A stretch of 64,000 bases of DNA from assembly GCA_038277395.1 (NCBI GenBank), contig CM076193.1, positions 171,470,711-171,534,710 on the forward strand, given 5' to 3'. Of this stretch, positions 34,231-44,689 are shown piece after piece. This DNA comes from Dryocosmus kuriphilus. Lineage: Eukaryota > Arthropoda > Insecta > Hymenoptera > Cynipidae. The notes beneath the pieces are model-generated. The model ran no database searches, had not been told where the DNA came from, and saw only the letters and a list, made by a program, of their open reading frames with translations. The stretch's first letter is position 1; each line of letters starts with the position of its first letter. Made by a program: the position numbers and the translations under genes.

Positions 34231-36182
34231 TCATTCGTTTATGCAGAAAGAACGTAATTTACAACAATTAGCAACATAAAAATAAACCTTTTTCATGGCA
34301 GATTTGTCTGGATCCGTAATCAACATTTCCGCATTAGTAAATTCATTAAGATATTGTACCCTTAAGGGGCTGTATATAGGACATGAGAATAAAACATGTT
34401 CTATGGTTTCTAGTTCTTGTTTGTTACAAATTGTACATAACAGGTTTGGATCAAACTTATACACATTTCTATTACATGATAAAGTGTAGCAACGATTCGT
34501 TGCCAGACGTACTTGTGTAATTACTCTCGTTACTTGAAATTGACAACGGATTGAGAGATAATTCGCTCTCCCATCCACTAAAGATCTGGGAATCTGTGTT
34601 TGAATAGATTGTGTTAGCTGATATTTGATAATATCCTTACTTTTTAAATATTCAAAATAAGTTTGAAGAATGTCATCTTTACATCTTATCCATTCTTCCG
34701 GATCTAAATTATACATAATGCTCTCTTTACCTATAGTTTTTGATACATTCGTAATCTGAGAGGCCCAGTTATATTTAGAATGAGTTGTTTGACACTTCAT
34801 CAGTTCGATTTGTTTTAAATAACAAGTTTTTGGCAAACGCTTGCTATCCATCTGAAGAATTTTTATAATCCATTGCAAGGTCAAGGATAGCACTCTATAG
34901 CTTAATTTCACTCTACGAATCTCAAGTCTGAGTGCAGCACTTTGTAAGTTTCTTGGTAGGTGAAGGAGTTTTTTAAAAAAGCCTGATTGAACGACTTCAA
35001 TATTTTCAAGGTACCTTAAACCCCAAATTTGAACAGCATAAAATAAGGTTGATTCAACCATACTACTAAAAAGTTTAATCTTGGTTTCCCAAGAGTCCGC
35101 CCTTGACCTTGCAAGGATTGACAAGACAGACCCTGATGCTAATTTTGCTTTATAGATTGATTTCTGTGTTGCTTTAAAACCTAGTGCTAAATTTGGAATA
35201 GGCGTACCCAGGTATAGATACTCGCTTACCATCATGGCCATGGCACTCAGCCCAAATTTTGGAGACACTATCTCAGTAGTTCTACAACTCCCGATAGATG
35301 GGGCTGGCTTCGAATAAAGAATATTGCGCATGAGCGCCATTTATTTAAATCGCTGAGACTCTGTTGGCGCCGTTCGCGTTCTAGATTTGTCGATTGTTCG
35401 CGATAATTATTCACTTATACACTCTTAAATACACTTCTTTTCGCTTCCTTTCTCACTTTATTACAATGCACTCTATTTTAAACAACTGAAAAAATAAAAT
35501 TGTATTCTGATTGTATGGAAAATGTACGCAGGGTTTGGAAATAAAATCCGGCACGGTTGTGTAGATATATCATATATTAGTTCCCTCAACTCCCACCAGA
35601 GTGCGCTGATCCGAAAATTAGTTCCCACGAAAAAATACATTGAGTGCCATGCCATGCTTACCATTTCAATTTGTTTTCCATTAAATAGTGTAAAAGGTTC
35701 AATCTCCGGACTTCTACCGCCTGTTTTAAATACCACTATATTAGTTTTTTTTATATTGATTCTTAACTCATTTATCTGACAATATTCATCTAATGCATCC
35801 AGTTTTCTTTTCAAGTCTATTTTTGAATAAGCAAATATTACTAGATCATCCGCATACAAAAGCAAGAGTAAATCTACATAACCATTAATATATATGCCTC
35901 GCAGCCCTTTTTCACGAAAAAAATTTCTATGTCTGCTAAAAATGGAATAAAGAGAAGTGGACTGAGGATTTCCCCTTGTAGTACACCTTTTGTTACTTCT
36001 ATACAATCAGATAATCCTTCCTTAGTTTTTACACGCAAAACAGCCACATCGTATAAATTCTTTAATATTCGAATTATATTTGGACTTACGCCCAAATTAA
36101 ATAATTTGTTCCATAGTTTTACATGATGAACCGAATCAAATGCTTTCTGGAAATCTACGAAGATTCCAAAGACTTTTCTTTT
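34231..36182 (-). pseudogene. LINE ORF2, 3' half (RT palm and C-terminal domain)
   Basis: From the Penelope insertion site the frame resumes with KRKVFGIFVDFQKAFDSVHH (RT motif A), GVLQGEILSPLLF (motif B, near 35990) and LLLYADDLVIFAYSK (motif C, near 35840). A frame change separates motifs B and C. The 423-bp MITE interrupts the coding sequence after GKQIEMVS, which resumes at EYLYLGTPIPN (35232) and continues to 34231. It ends with a Cys/His cluster (CTICNKQELETIEHVLFSC) typical of LINE C-termini. The coding frame runs straight across both insertion points. Confidence 0.88.
35233..35655. mobile_element. 423-bp MITE with 9-bp target duplication
   Basis: Flanked by GCTTACCAT at 35224-35232 and 35656-35664. 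Ends are inverted: left CATGGCCATGGCACTCAGCC; the right end, read inwards, CATGGCATGGCACTCAATG. No coding capacity. A 9-bp target duplication is typical of Mutator-like (MULE) elements, so it may be mobilised by a MULE, but its ends were not compared with the MULE copies here. Confidence 0.8.
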
Positions 36183-36193
36183 ATTTAATCTTA

Positions 36194-36545
36194 ATCCATA
36201 AGATAGTTAAACATTTTTCCAAAAGGCAGGAAAGTGTTAAATTGTGTTTATTGGTCTAGACGGTCGATTAAAAACATAAATGAAACGAAAGAATAATCCA
36301 TTATAAAAAACTCCATTTATTGACGTGACAACGTTTCGGCCGAAATGTGGTGGCCTTTTTCAAGTCTAAAAAGTAATATGTAAAAAAGGTTGAGAAATTT
36401 AGTAAAATTTAAAATAAATTGACCAGAAAAGAAAACACAAACCTGTTAGTACAAAGAAATCATTCTTAGAAGTGTCAAATCATTGTATCAAATATCGATG
36501 GTAAAATTATTTGGATAAATAAAACTTGGATAATACACCACGCGT
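36194..36545 (-). repeat. Left pLTR of Penelope-like element C (inverted)
   Basis: TCCATAAGATAGTTAAACA at 36194 begins a stretch that is the inverted copy of about 37957-38302, with few differences (shared CGTTTCGGCCGAAATGTGG). Confidence 0.85.
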
Positions 36546-36560
36546 TTCGTTTTTAACAGC

Positions 36561-37667
36561 ATGGTTTTCTCTTTTAATAATAAATTTTATAGGCAACTTT
36601 CAGGTTGTCCTATGGGTTCGCCTCTGTCCCCAGTTTTATCAAATTTAGTTCTCGAGGACATAGAAAATAGAGCTTTGGCTCTATTAGATTTTGCTCCAAT
36701 ACTTTTTAAGAGATATGTAGATGATGTGCTCACGATCATTCCTACTAACAAAATTGAAATATTTTTTAACACTTTCAATAGCATTGAACCTTCTGTTCAG
36801 TTCACTCTTGAGCTTGAACAAAATAATACTTTACATTTCTTGGATATTTCTCTTATTAAAACTTTGGATGGTCATATTGAAACAAACTGGTATAAAAAAA
36901 AAAAAAAAAAAGATTCCTGGTCAGGTAGATACTTAAATTTCCACTATAATCATTCTTTAAACTCAAAAATTGGCTTAATTAAAAATTTGGAAGATAGATG
37001 CATTAAACTTAGTGATTTTAAATTCCGACAAGAAAATTTAACTCAATTAAAAATTACTTTATCGCATAACAATTATCCCATTAATTTAGTTAATCTTATT
37101 ATTAATGAGAGAATTAACGAAATTTACAATAGCGATTTGGTCAATATGAAAAAGAAAAAATGGCTTGAAACTCACAATATTACTAATTTAAAATTAACAT
37201 TACCCTATGTTCAGGGTTTATCTGAAAAATTAAAAGGCTCTTTATCAAAATTTAACATCAATGTTTATTTCAAAAATGCATATTATCTAGATAAATTTCT
37301 AATTAACAAAAAAAAAGATAAAGATAGTATTGAGAATTTAAGCGGGGTCATCTACAAAATCAATTGTAAGTGTTGCAACAAAGTATACATTGGTGAAACT
37401 GGGAGGAGATTAAAAGATCGTATTGCGGAACATAAGAGGGATTGTGTTGTTGGAAATCGGAGCACGGGCTTAGCACAACATGCTTGGAATTTAGATCATT
37501 TTTTCGACTTCGATTTTAAAAACATTAAAATTTTGGGTAGGGAAGCTAATACATTTAAAAGACGGATACTAGAATCCATTTTTATTAATAAATTTAAAAA
37601 ATTTTCCATAAATTTAATAACTGAAACACTTAACATCAATAAGATATATCAAAGCATCACCACTTGA
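36561..37667 (+). CDS. Penelope-like RT (5'-truncated) with GIY-YIG endonuclease
   Basis: An uninterrupted 368-codon frame. It begins within the reverse transcriptase just before motif B (GCPMGSPLSPVLSNL, about residue 15). Motif C (RYVDDVLTI, about 52) and LHFLDISLI (about 90) follow. Near residue 112 a run of six Lys comes from an A-rich tract. The GIY-YIG nuclease occupies about 265-310 (GVIYKINCKCCNKVYIGETG then RRLKDRIAEHKRD). RT fingers and motif A are absent, so the copy is 5'-truncated, directly abutting the inverted left pLTR. The first ATG is not the native start. No stop codon interrupts the remainder, so the insertion is probably young. It cannot encode active RT alone. Confidence 0.9.
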   Translation: MVFSFNNKFYRQLSGCPMGSPLSPVLSNLVLEDIENRALALLDFAPILFKRYVDDVLTIIPTNKIEIFFNTFNSIEPSVQFTLELEQNNTLHFLDISLIKTLDGHIETNWYKKKKKKDSWSGRYLNFHYNHSLNSKIGLIKNLEDRCIKLSDFKFRQENLTQLKITLSHNNYPINLVNLIINERINEIYNSDLVNMKKKKWLETHNITNLKLTLPYVQGLSEKLKGSLSKFNINVYFKNAYYLDKFLINKKKDKDSIENLSGVIYKINCKCCNKVYIGETGRRLKDRIAEHKRDCVVGNRSTGLAQHAWNLDHFFDFDFKNIKILGREANTFKRRILESIFINKFKKFSINLITETLNINKIYQSITT

Positions 37668-37956
37668 AACCTTTTCACTTTCAAATTTCCCGCCTCTTCA
37701 TGCTGTACTGTACAGGTGAACCATTTTGTCTTCGAGCATGTAATATAACCTTATACTCAAAACCGGATCTTAATGCTTATTTGATGCTCATTCACCGGAT
37801 TTTGATGTTCTTTCCTTAATGTACTCCGTTTGTCAACCAAGTTCGATCGTCTTTTTATAAAAATGTAACTCTCACTCAATTTCTTGGTCTCTCCAATTTT
37901 TTAGAGAGAGACTAAGGTTGCAACATTTTATATTATGTTTATTTTATTCATGAAAA

Positions 37957-38302
37957 CATTGTATTATCCAAGTTTTACTTATCCAAATAATTTTACTATC
38001 GATATTTGATACAATGATTTGACACTTCTAAGAATGATTTCTTTGTACTAACAGGTTTGTGTTTTCTTTTCTGGTCAGTTTATTTTAAATTTTACTCAAT
38101 TTCTCAACCTTTTTTACATATTACTTTTTAGACTTGAAAAAGGCCACCACATTTCGGCCGAAACGTTGTCACGTCAATAAATGGAGTTTTTTATAATGGA
38201 TTATTCTTTCGTTTCATTTATGTTTTTAATCGACCGTCTAGACCAATAAACACAATTTAACACTTTCCTGCCTTTTGGAAAAGTGTTTAACTATCTTATG
38301 GA
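37957..38302 (+). repeat. Right pLTR of Penelope-like element C
   Basis: Direct-orientation pLTR following about 280 bp of 3' untranslated sequence after the stop at 37667. It ends with CTATCTTATGGA at 38302. Confidence 0.85.
38131..38175 (+). ncRNA. Hammerhead-ribozyme-like motif in pLTR (candidate)
   Basis: The stretch contains CTTGAAAAAGGCC, then ACCACATTTC, then GGCCGAAACGTTGTC. GGCC pairs with GGCC as a putative stem II, followed by the GAAAC of a hammerhead core and a possible GTC cleavage site. Hammerhead motifs in Penelope pLTRs are established knowledge. Here the first core strand is CTTGAAAA instead of CTGATGA, so it may be degenerate or coincidental. The inverted left pLTR carries the same stretch near 36330. 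Confidence 0.35.
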
Positions 38303-38381
38303 CTTACAAATTATGGTCAAAGGAAAAAGTAGAGGAGAAATTGGATTACTCCAATTTTAACATCCTAAATTTAATCTTAAT

Positions 38382-40219
38382 TGCAGATGGACAGCCGAGA
38401 ACAAAGTAAATATATGGTCTAGACATCCTCTTTTCTTTCTGAAGCCTGCTTGACATTCAGGGATAATATTACACTCCTCAGCCCACATCTGAAGCCTATC
38501 GCGTATAACCTGAGTAAATAGTTCTGTAATAGTGTTTATAAGAGCAATCGGACGATAGTTCTGTGGATCGAGCTTATCTCCCTTCTTATGCAACATGATT
38601 ATAAGAACTCTGGACCATCTTATTAAACAGCTTTTGGATATAAAGAATACAATTTGGTGGCAAAGATTTAATAAATTCGTTTGTAATTTGGTCATCGCCA
38701 GGAGATTTCCTCATTTTACAATTATTTATACAATTTACGAGTTCCTGATAATCGATTGAGCGATCTAATTTAGGATGTGAAACTCCAAAGTATATTGTAC
38801 AATCTATTATTCTTTTCATAAAATGAGCACAAAAATACTCATGCCACATCTCTAGGGATAGTGGTGAATTTTGAAGTAAATTTTTAATACGAAATCTATT
38901 TACCGCCGACCAAAACTCTGTTGTGTTTCTCACGTTCGCTAGTTCGTTCAGCCCTTTGATTTCGAATTGTTTTTTTTTATTTTTACAAAGTGTCTTATAA
39001 GAAGATTTTTTTAGCAAATATTCATATTTTTCGTTATCCCTTGAATTTCTGCATTTTTTTAGAGTTGCATTTAAATTTTTTTTCTGTGAAATGCAGTCTT
39101 TATCAAACCACGGTTTGGAGCAGTCACCGGGGCCGTTCTTACCTACAGATTTAACCATGTTTAATTCTACAGCAGTTGTTTTAATTGCAGTAACTAAATT
39201 TGCGAATTGTTCGTTAACGTTATATAAATTTGAATCCCTAAGAGTAAGTTCCGAGGCTTCCATTTTTTCTTTGTACATTTCAGCGGCCTCTGATTTCCAA
39301 GTGATAACAGAACTTTTCACCGCTTTGATTTTTAAACCGGTAACTTGGTTTTCTTCACTTTTTAATAATGTTAAAAATACCGGAAAATGATCAGATAAAG
39401 TAACAGTATGGAGGACAGTGAAATCAACTATACAATTCAAGCCTATAATATTTGACCATACAAGATCAATCACACTCGCAGCTTTACGTCTAAGAAATGT
39501 ATGTTCAGCCGGACGGTCACCGCATGATCGTCCATTCACCAAAATAAAACCATTATTTTCCAATAATTCTAAAATCTGTTTACCTCTTTTATTTATGGTT
39601 AAATCAAGTGATTTTCTGCTGTAAAATAGAGTTGTATCGTTAAATATTTCTTCGTTTAAATTATTCTTTTCACCATCCCTAGCATTAAAATCACCTCCAA
39701 TATAAAAAATAGCATTTGGATAACGTATTTGAATTTCATAAATTTCAGATTCTAATAATTCTAAGCAAGTCTTTGAGTCTAAATCAGGTTTTAAATATAC
39801 TAGACCAATAATAAATAGACAATCTTTTTTAAGAGTCTTTACAAAAATCCACCATGTTGATAATGCTACTACTTCTAAATTTATTTTACCTTTTTTTTTG
39901 ACAGAATAAGAAGACCTCCACTCGTTCTTCCTGTGCTTTTCTCTATGATAGCGGTACTCCAGAGTGCATTGTAATTGAGCCAATGAGCGGGAAGCTTATG
40001 CGGTTGATAGGTGAGCCATGTTTCCGATATGCAAAAGATATCGGCGTTGACTTGAGGTATATCGTTATCCAAATTTGAGAATCCATGTAGATTCCAAAAA
40101 ATTATTTTCAGGTCCGTGCTGGTTATTCGATCTTCAATTTTTGTAGAGTTTTTTCCTTTTATAGAATCCGAGGTGTACTTTGTTTCATCTGGAATTCTGG
40201 AATTTCCAAAAGCTGTCAT
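38382..40219 (-). pseudogene. LINE ORF2, 5' half (APE endonuclease and RT fingers)
   Basis: ORF2 starts near 40219, overlapping the end of ORF1. The apurinic-type endonuclease shows IIFWNLHGFSNL, DIFCISETWLTY, then after a frameshift in a run of T near 39890 (plus strand) FYIGGDFNARDGEKN, SVIDLVWSN and LSDHFPVFLTLL. The RT fingers follow after a further shift near 38610: MLHKKGDKLDPQNYRPIALI and AGFRKKRGCLDHI. The endonuclease makes the target nick and the RT primes from it. The frame runs into the Penelope insertion at 38381 and resumes at 36182. The frameshifts show that the copy is inactive. Confidence 0.9.
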
Positions 40220-41085
40220 ATATCTTCCTTCTTCCTTCGAGGAGAGTGAATCATTTGGATGCCTGAATCCTTGCTTAAAAAATTGTCTAGTGTCCCGTTA
40301 CCTGTTGTTGGGGGTGAGCTAGAAGCCTTACGCTTTGCATGATCGCGGGAAGGAGTTGTGTTTATTGTTTGTTTATCATTGGTGATTACACAGTCCGACA
40401 GTAAACTAAGAGGAAGCTTCGATATTGAGTTTACTCCGAATTTTTTTCCATCTATGAAAAGTTGATTATGCAATAAAGAGGCTTTAAATCCTTTGTTTTT
40501 AGCCCTTTTTAAGAAAGAAATAAGCGACTTCCTTTCTGCTTGCACCTTTTTCGAGAAATCATCTGATAATGCTATCCGGGTTCCTTTCAGATTCCTTACA
40601 TTGGCCATAAGCATTTTCTTGTCATTTAATGATCGAAGTTGAACCAGGATTGGACGGGCATCATTTTTTGCACCATTTCCTAAGCGTTTCACCTCTTCGA
40701 AGTGAGCCTCATAGTCTGGTAATTTAAGGTTGTTTTTTATCACAGCGAGAATTCTTTCCTTTGTATCTTCATTCTTCTTTTCTTCTATTCCATAGAAGAT
40801 CACATTATTTTTTCTCACCTGCCTTTCGAGGAAATCAATTCTGTGGGTTTGACTTGCCAACTCTGATTTTATAAATTTGTTTTCTTCTCTTAGCGCCTTG
40901 TTTTCATTTGACAGCTGATCAACCTTTCCATGCAATGAGCCGATCAATTGTTCCATTGAGTCGAATCTTCCCATCAAAGCAGAAACCTGCTCAGACCACA
41001 TTTGTGTTGCCATCACATCCAGTAATTTCAATTGGAATTCACAGATGTAGCGATACTCGAGATCAAGTTCCCAAGGAAAAACCAA
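40216..41085 (-). CDS. LINE ORF1 protein
   Basis: A 289-codon open frame upstream of ORF2 and overlapping it by about 4 bp. Residues about 45-95 form a predicted coiled coil (SLHGKVDQLSNENKALREEN), followed by RKNNVIFYGIEEKKNED. An RNA-binding-like region like those of other LINE ORF1 proteins then follows (ERILAVIKNNLKL, RPILVQLRSLNDKKMLMANV). The C-terminus is basic and Ser/Pro-rich. No Cys-rich zinc knuckle is seen. ORF1 proteins bind the element's RNA in cytoplasmic particles. The first ATG is used; MATQMWSEQVSAL about 25 codons in is an alternative start. The first 30 or so codons are duplicated at about 46822-46928 by the palindrome. Confidence 0.8.
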   Translation of the reverse strand: MVFPWELDLEYRYICEFQLKLLDVMATQMWSEQVSALMGRFDSMEQLIGSLHGKVDQLSNENKALREENKFIKSELASQTHRIDFLERQVRKNNVIFYGIEEKKNEDTKERILAVIKNNLKLPDYEAHFEEVKRLGNGAKNDARPILVQLRSLNDKKMLMANVRNLKGTRIALSDDFSKKVQAERKSLISFLKRAKNKGFKASLLHNQLFIDGKKFGVNSISKLPLSLLSDCVITNDKQTINTTPSRDHAKRKASSSPPTTGNGTLDNFLSKDSGIQMIHSPRRKKEDI

Positions 41086-41571
41086 CCGTCAACTGGCAAA
41101 AATTGTTTTTAACCACTGAAAATCGCAGAAAAGCCTCATTTAACACAATCACTCTTTCGGCCGGAACAACTCCATCAATCCACCACTTTTTTGTCAAGTT
41201 TTGACACTATTATCTGTAAAACTTCACGAAAACTGATACGAGCGAAATGGCATGCGTCCTCTCCCATTGACTGCACAGCAGCGCCCCCCAGATTTCGGTT
41301 TTATTTAGACGTCTTTTAGTTAGTACTTTAAAGAAAATTCCTGCAGCTTTTGCATGCAGTTCCTGATTTGTTTGAGCATCATTAGGATCAGTTTCTTCCC
41401 CTATGTCAGGTTGTTTCTAGTACTGCTTTTGGATTCTAATCGATGTATTTCGTAAAAAGTTCGTAATATATACGGTATCGATATGGAATCATTTCGGATT
41501 TGTACAAAGATTTTTATCAGTACTTTGCATTGCAAAGATATCACCATCGGATTTTGTTAACACTCTTTCTA

Positions 41572-42901
41572 TGAAGCACGTCCAGAAAGTAAGCGTACTG
41601 GTACTCTCACAGCTGTATGGAATACTTTTTCGACATGTTGGCAACACTGCCGCGTGGCCTGACCCCTCCCTTTCAAAACAGGACCAATCCGAGGTTAGTA
41701 TATTAAAACTCTTGACGCAGTAGCATCTCTCGCGAAGAATGTCGATCGTATTTCCGCCAAGTGCGAAATTCGCGCCGTCATTCGCTACCTCGTTGTGAAG
41801 GGAAAAGCTCCAGTTGAGATTTATAATGAGGTGAAAACTGTTTACGGTAATGGAACTATGAATCGTACGAGCGTGTACAAGTGGCGTCGCGAATTTAAAA
41901 ATGGCCGCACTTCCGTGCATGGCGATCAGAGGAGCGGAAGACCTTCAATTGTGACTGACGAACTTGTGGAAAAAATCGAGATTGCGGTCCGTGACGATCG
42001 CAGATTGACGTTAGATGATCTTTCGGCGATGTTTCCGCAAATATCCAGATCCCTGTTACACGAAACAATCACAAAAACTCTCGGATATTGGAAATTGTCT
42101 GCGAGGTGGGTCCCAAAACAGCTGACAGAACAGCACAAGTTGAATCGAGTGCAGAGCTCCAAAGAGTTTTTGGAGCGCTACGAACGCGAAGGAGATGATT
42201 TTCTCTACTCTATTGTTACTGGAGACGAAACTTGGGTTGCCCACTACACGCCTGAAACTAAGAGGCAGTCTCAACAATGGCGCTACACCTTGTCACCCTC
42301 CGCCAAGAAATTCAAAACCACAATTTCAGCCAAAAACATCATGGCATCCGTGTTTTGGGCCCACAAAGGCATAATTTTGATTCAATATCTGCCTCACGGG
42401 GAGACCATCAACGCGGCAAGATACTGTGAGACGCTGAAAAAATTGAAAAGGGCGATTCAGAATAAAAGAAGGAGCATGCTGACGAAGGGAGTCTGCCTGC
42501 TGCTTGAGAGTACCAAGCCTCACACGGCCAACGCCACGAAGCAACTCCTGGTCTCTTTTGGATGGGACTTTTTAAACCACTCCCCGTATTCCCCTGACCT
42601 GGCCCCTTCAGATTCCCATCCCTTCACTTCCCTGACGGTGCACATGAGTGGAAACAAGTTTTCAACGGACGAGGAGGTGAACGGGGAGGTGGAGAAGTGG
42701 GCGAAAGGGCTGGCGGGAGACTACTTCGAGGCAGTCATCAAAAAATTGATCCCGCGGCTCACCACTTGCATCGAGAGGGATGGTGACTATGTCGAACCAT
42801 AACTTACATATGTACAAGTGTAACCAACTATGTTTTTGTTTTAATAAATTTTTTTTGAAGCCTACATAAATTCAGTACACTTACTTTCTGGACGTGCCTC
42901 G
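41572..42901 (+). mobile_element. mariner family 3, left palindrome arm
   Basis: 1330 bp with terminal inverted repeats (TGAAGCACGTCCAGAAAGTA left; CGAGGCACGTCCAGAAAGTA inverted right) and TA at 41570-41571 and 42902-42903. An identical-length partner occupies 45006-46335. Confidence 0.93.
41795..42802 (+). CDS. mariner family 3 transposase, second catalytic Asp replaced
   Basis: A 335-codon open frame. The helix-turn-helix region (EIYNEVKTVYGNGTMNRTSV, KWRREFKNGRTS) is followed by a second one (SIVTDELVEKIEIAV) and the WVPKQLTEQHKLNR linker. The first catalytic Asp lies in VTGDETWVAHYTPETKRQS, the third in YSPDLAPSDSHPF. Where mariners have HDNARPH, this protein reads LLLESTKPHTA, so the second Asp is Ser. 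The partner in the other arm has LLLESAKPHTA and the same loss. A one-base deletion near 41730 removes the first 40 or so codons, which remain open in the partner (NVDRISAKCEIRAVIRYLVV), so the real start is upstream. Nearly full length but predicted catalytically dead. Confidence 0.85.
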   Translation: MKGKAPVEIYNEVKTVYGNGTMNRTSVYKWRREFKNGRTSVHGDQRSGRPSIVTDELVEKIEIAVRDDRRLTLDDLSAMFPQISRSLLHETITKTLGYWKLSARWVPKQLTEQHKLNRVQSSKEFLERYEREGDDFLYSIVTGDETWVAHYTPETKRQSQQWRYTLSPSAKKFKTTISAKNIMASVFWAHKGIILIQYLPHGETINAARYCETLKKLKRAIQNKRRSMLTKGVCLLLESTKPHTANATKQLLVSFGWDFLNHSPYSPDLAPSDSHPFTSLTVHMSGNKFSTDEEVNGEVEKWAKGLAGDYFEAVIKKLIPRLTTCIERDGDYVEP

Positions 42902-43221
42902 TACTTCGGTAGATATGGGCACGAAGTTAGGTTTTCCTACTCTCAACTGAATTTGTCATTGTCAGGGAAAATGTATTTTCGAATCTCGAATAGCCGGTTT
43001 CGAATCGTGTTGGGAATAAGCCGAATAGATTCAAAGCCACTAGTATGAAAAATCTTGATATTAGGAGACAAGAGCCTGTAAAGAGGAATTGATATGGATC
43101 TGTGACGAGGAGGTGGCATGGCGGTAGAAGGAAGCCTGTCAGAGGTACCACAAGGTCGCGTAAGAGGAACACCAGGAATTTCGGCTCCATTCAGTAAACA
43201 GGCGAACGCTCGAACAATCCA

Positions 43222-43640
43222 ACTTAATCTCTGCCACGTCTACAAACACTTTCCGAATTTCGCCGGATGTCTTTTAGTCTGCACTTTAACGAAAATTCTT
43301 GCAGCTTTCTGCAAAAAAGTTCCGGCTCTGCTTGAACTTCTTTCGCATTAGTTTTTTTCCCCACGTCAGGTTGTTTCTAGTACTGTTTTTGGATGTTAAT
43401 GGATATATTTCGTAAAAAATTCGTGACACGTACAAATTTCCTACCGATATGGACTCATTTCGGATTTGTACAAAGTTCTGTATCAATAAGGACACTTTAA
43501 GAATTTAAATCTTTGTAGAAACACGACTCAAATTTCATTTTTCTCTAACGCAAACATTCCCGATTACAGCGGAATAAATTCTGGTTACGTTCGTACATAT
43601 TTCGGACAATTGGAATTGAATGCGAATCAATTAGAAAAAA
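43222..43640 (-). other. RS-unit spacer in left arm
   Basis: Contains the spacer module seen elsewhere (TTTCGCCGGATGTCTTTTAG). A 69-codon minus-strand frame (43286-43495) is identical to that at 44412-44621 because of the palindrome, and has a partial relative at 57445. Frames are broken in other copies, so it is not called as a gene. Confidence 0.55.
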
Positions 43641-43696
43641 ATTGTTCCTTGCGGAAAACTTAAAAGTGTACTTAAAATTATATATATTAATATTAT

Positions 43697-43727
<31 letters not shown>

Positions 43728-43747
43728 AAAATATATATTAATATATT

Positions 43748-43779
<32 letters not shown>

Positions 43780-44132
43780 TTAAGACACTTCAAGAATTTA
43801 ACTTTTTGTAGAAACACGATTTAAATTCCATTTTTCTCTAACGCAAACATTCCCGATTACAGCGGAATAAATTCTGATTACGTTCGTACATATTTCGGAC
43901 AATTAATTCAGATAAAGTTCGGAAGAAAGGACAATTGGAATTGAATGCGAATCAATTAGAAAAAATTGTTCCTTGCGGAAAACTTAAAAGTGTACTTAAA
44001 ATTATATATATTAATATTATAATATATATAATATATATATATAAAAAATATATATTAATATATTAAAATTATATATATATATAATTTTTATATTTTATAA
44101 TTTTATAATTTTAATATTAATATATTAATATA

Positions 44133-44180
<48 letters not shown>

Positions 44181-44220
44181 ACTAATATATATATATAATT
44201 TTAAGTACACTTTTAAGTTT
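43640..44220. repeat. AT-rich centre of the palindrome
   Basis: Long (TA)n-like tracts. A segment of about 300 bp (GGACAATTGGAATTGAATGC, then TTGCGGAAAACTTAAAAGTG) is present at about 43490-43780 and 43790-44080 in direct orientation and at about 44190-44420 inverted. Confidence 0.85.
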
Positions 44221-44689
44221 TCCGCAAGGAACAATTTTTTCTAATTGATTCGCATTCAATTCCAATTGTCCTTTCTTCCGAACTTTATCTGAATTAATTG
44301 TCCGAAATATGTACGAACGTAATCAGAATTTATTCCGCTGTAATCGGGAATGTTTGCGTTAGAGAAAAATGGAATTTGAATCGTGTTTCTACAAAAAGTT
44401 AAATTCTTAAAGTGTCCTTATTGATACAGAACTTTGTACAAATCCGAAATGAGTCCATATCGGTAGGAAATTTGTACGTGTCACGAATTTTTTACGAAAT
44501 ATATCCATTAACATCCAAAAACAGTACTAGAAACAACCTGACGTGGGGAAAAAAACTAATGCGAAAGAAGTTCAAGCAGAGCCGGAACTTTTTTGCAGAA
44601 AGCTGCAAGAATTTTCGTTAAAGTGCAGACTAAAAGACATCCGGCGAAATTCGGAAAATGTTTGTAGACGTGGCAGAGATTAAGTTGGA

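Larger units (their letters stand above)
36194..38368 (+). mobile_element. Penelope-like element C with inverted pLTRs
   Basis: Inserted in the LINE and flanked by a perfect 13-bp duplication, ATTTAATCTTAAT, at 36183-36195 and 38369-38381. It has inverted terminal pLTRs and one open frame. A tail of about 65 bp extends beyond the right pLTR to the target duplication, as is common for Penelope insertions. Removing it restores the LINE reading frame across motif A. It is a different Penelope family from A and B. Confidence 0.92.
34075..41289 (-). mobile_element. CR1/L2-group-like LINE with two nested insertions
   Basis: A two-ORF non-LTR retrotransposon on the minus strand, ending at the left in an (ATTATT)n-type tail (about 34090-34110). 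CAGATTGCGGTTTT (34061-34074) and CAGATTTCGGTTTT (from 41289) flank it as a likely target duplication inside RS-unit spacer. It is interrupted by a Penelope-like element (36194-38368) and a 423-bp MITE (35233-35655). Without these it would be about 4.6 kb. The clade is inferred from overall layout and from a C-terminal region like YLGTPIP and TLFYAVQIWG. Confidence 0.85.
41500..43220 (-). pseudogene. RS-family fragment split by mariner family 3
   Basis: In minus sense, 42902-43220 reads the leader-distal part, the Arg/Ser/Pro segment and the FPDN-like region with frameshifts. The continuation (DGDIFAM...) lies at 41500-41571 on the other side of the mariner, which inserted at a TA of the CTTTCTACTTCG stretch seen intact at 21888. 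Joined to spacer at about 41510 exactly as the 21.8-kb fragment. Confidence 0.75.

Noticed and set aside
44412..44621. 69-codon frame identical to 43286-43495
   Set aside because: Identity is due to the palindrome. The related frame at 57445 diverges, and the copies at 16.7 and 20.0 kb contain stops or shifts.
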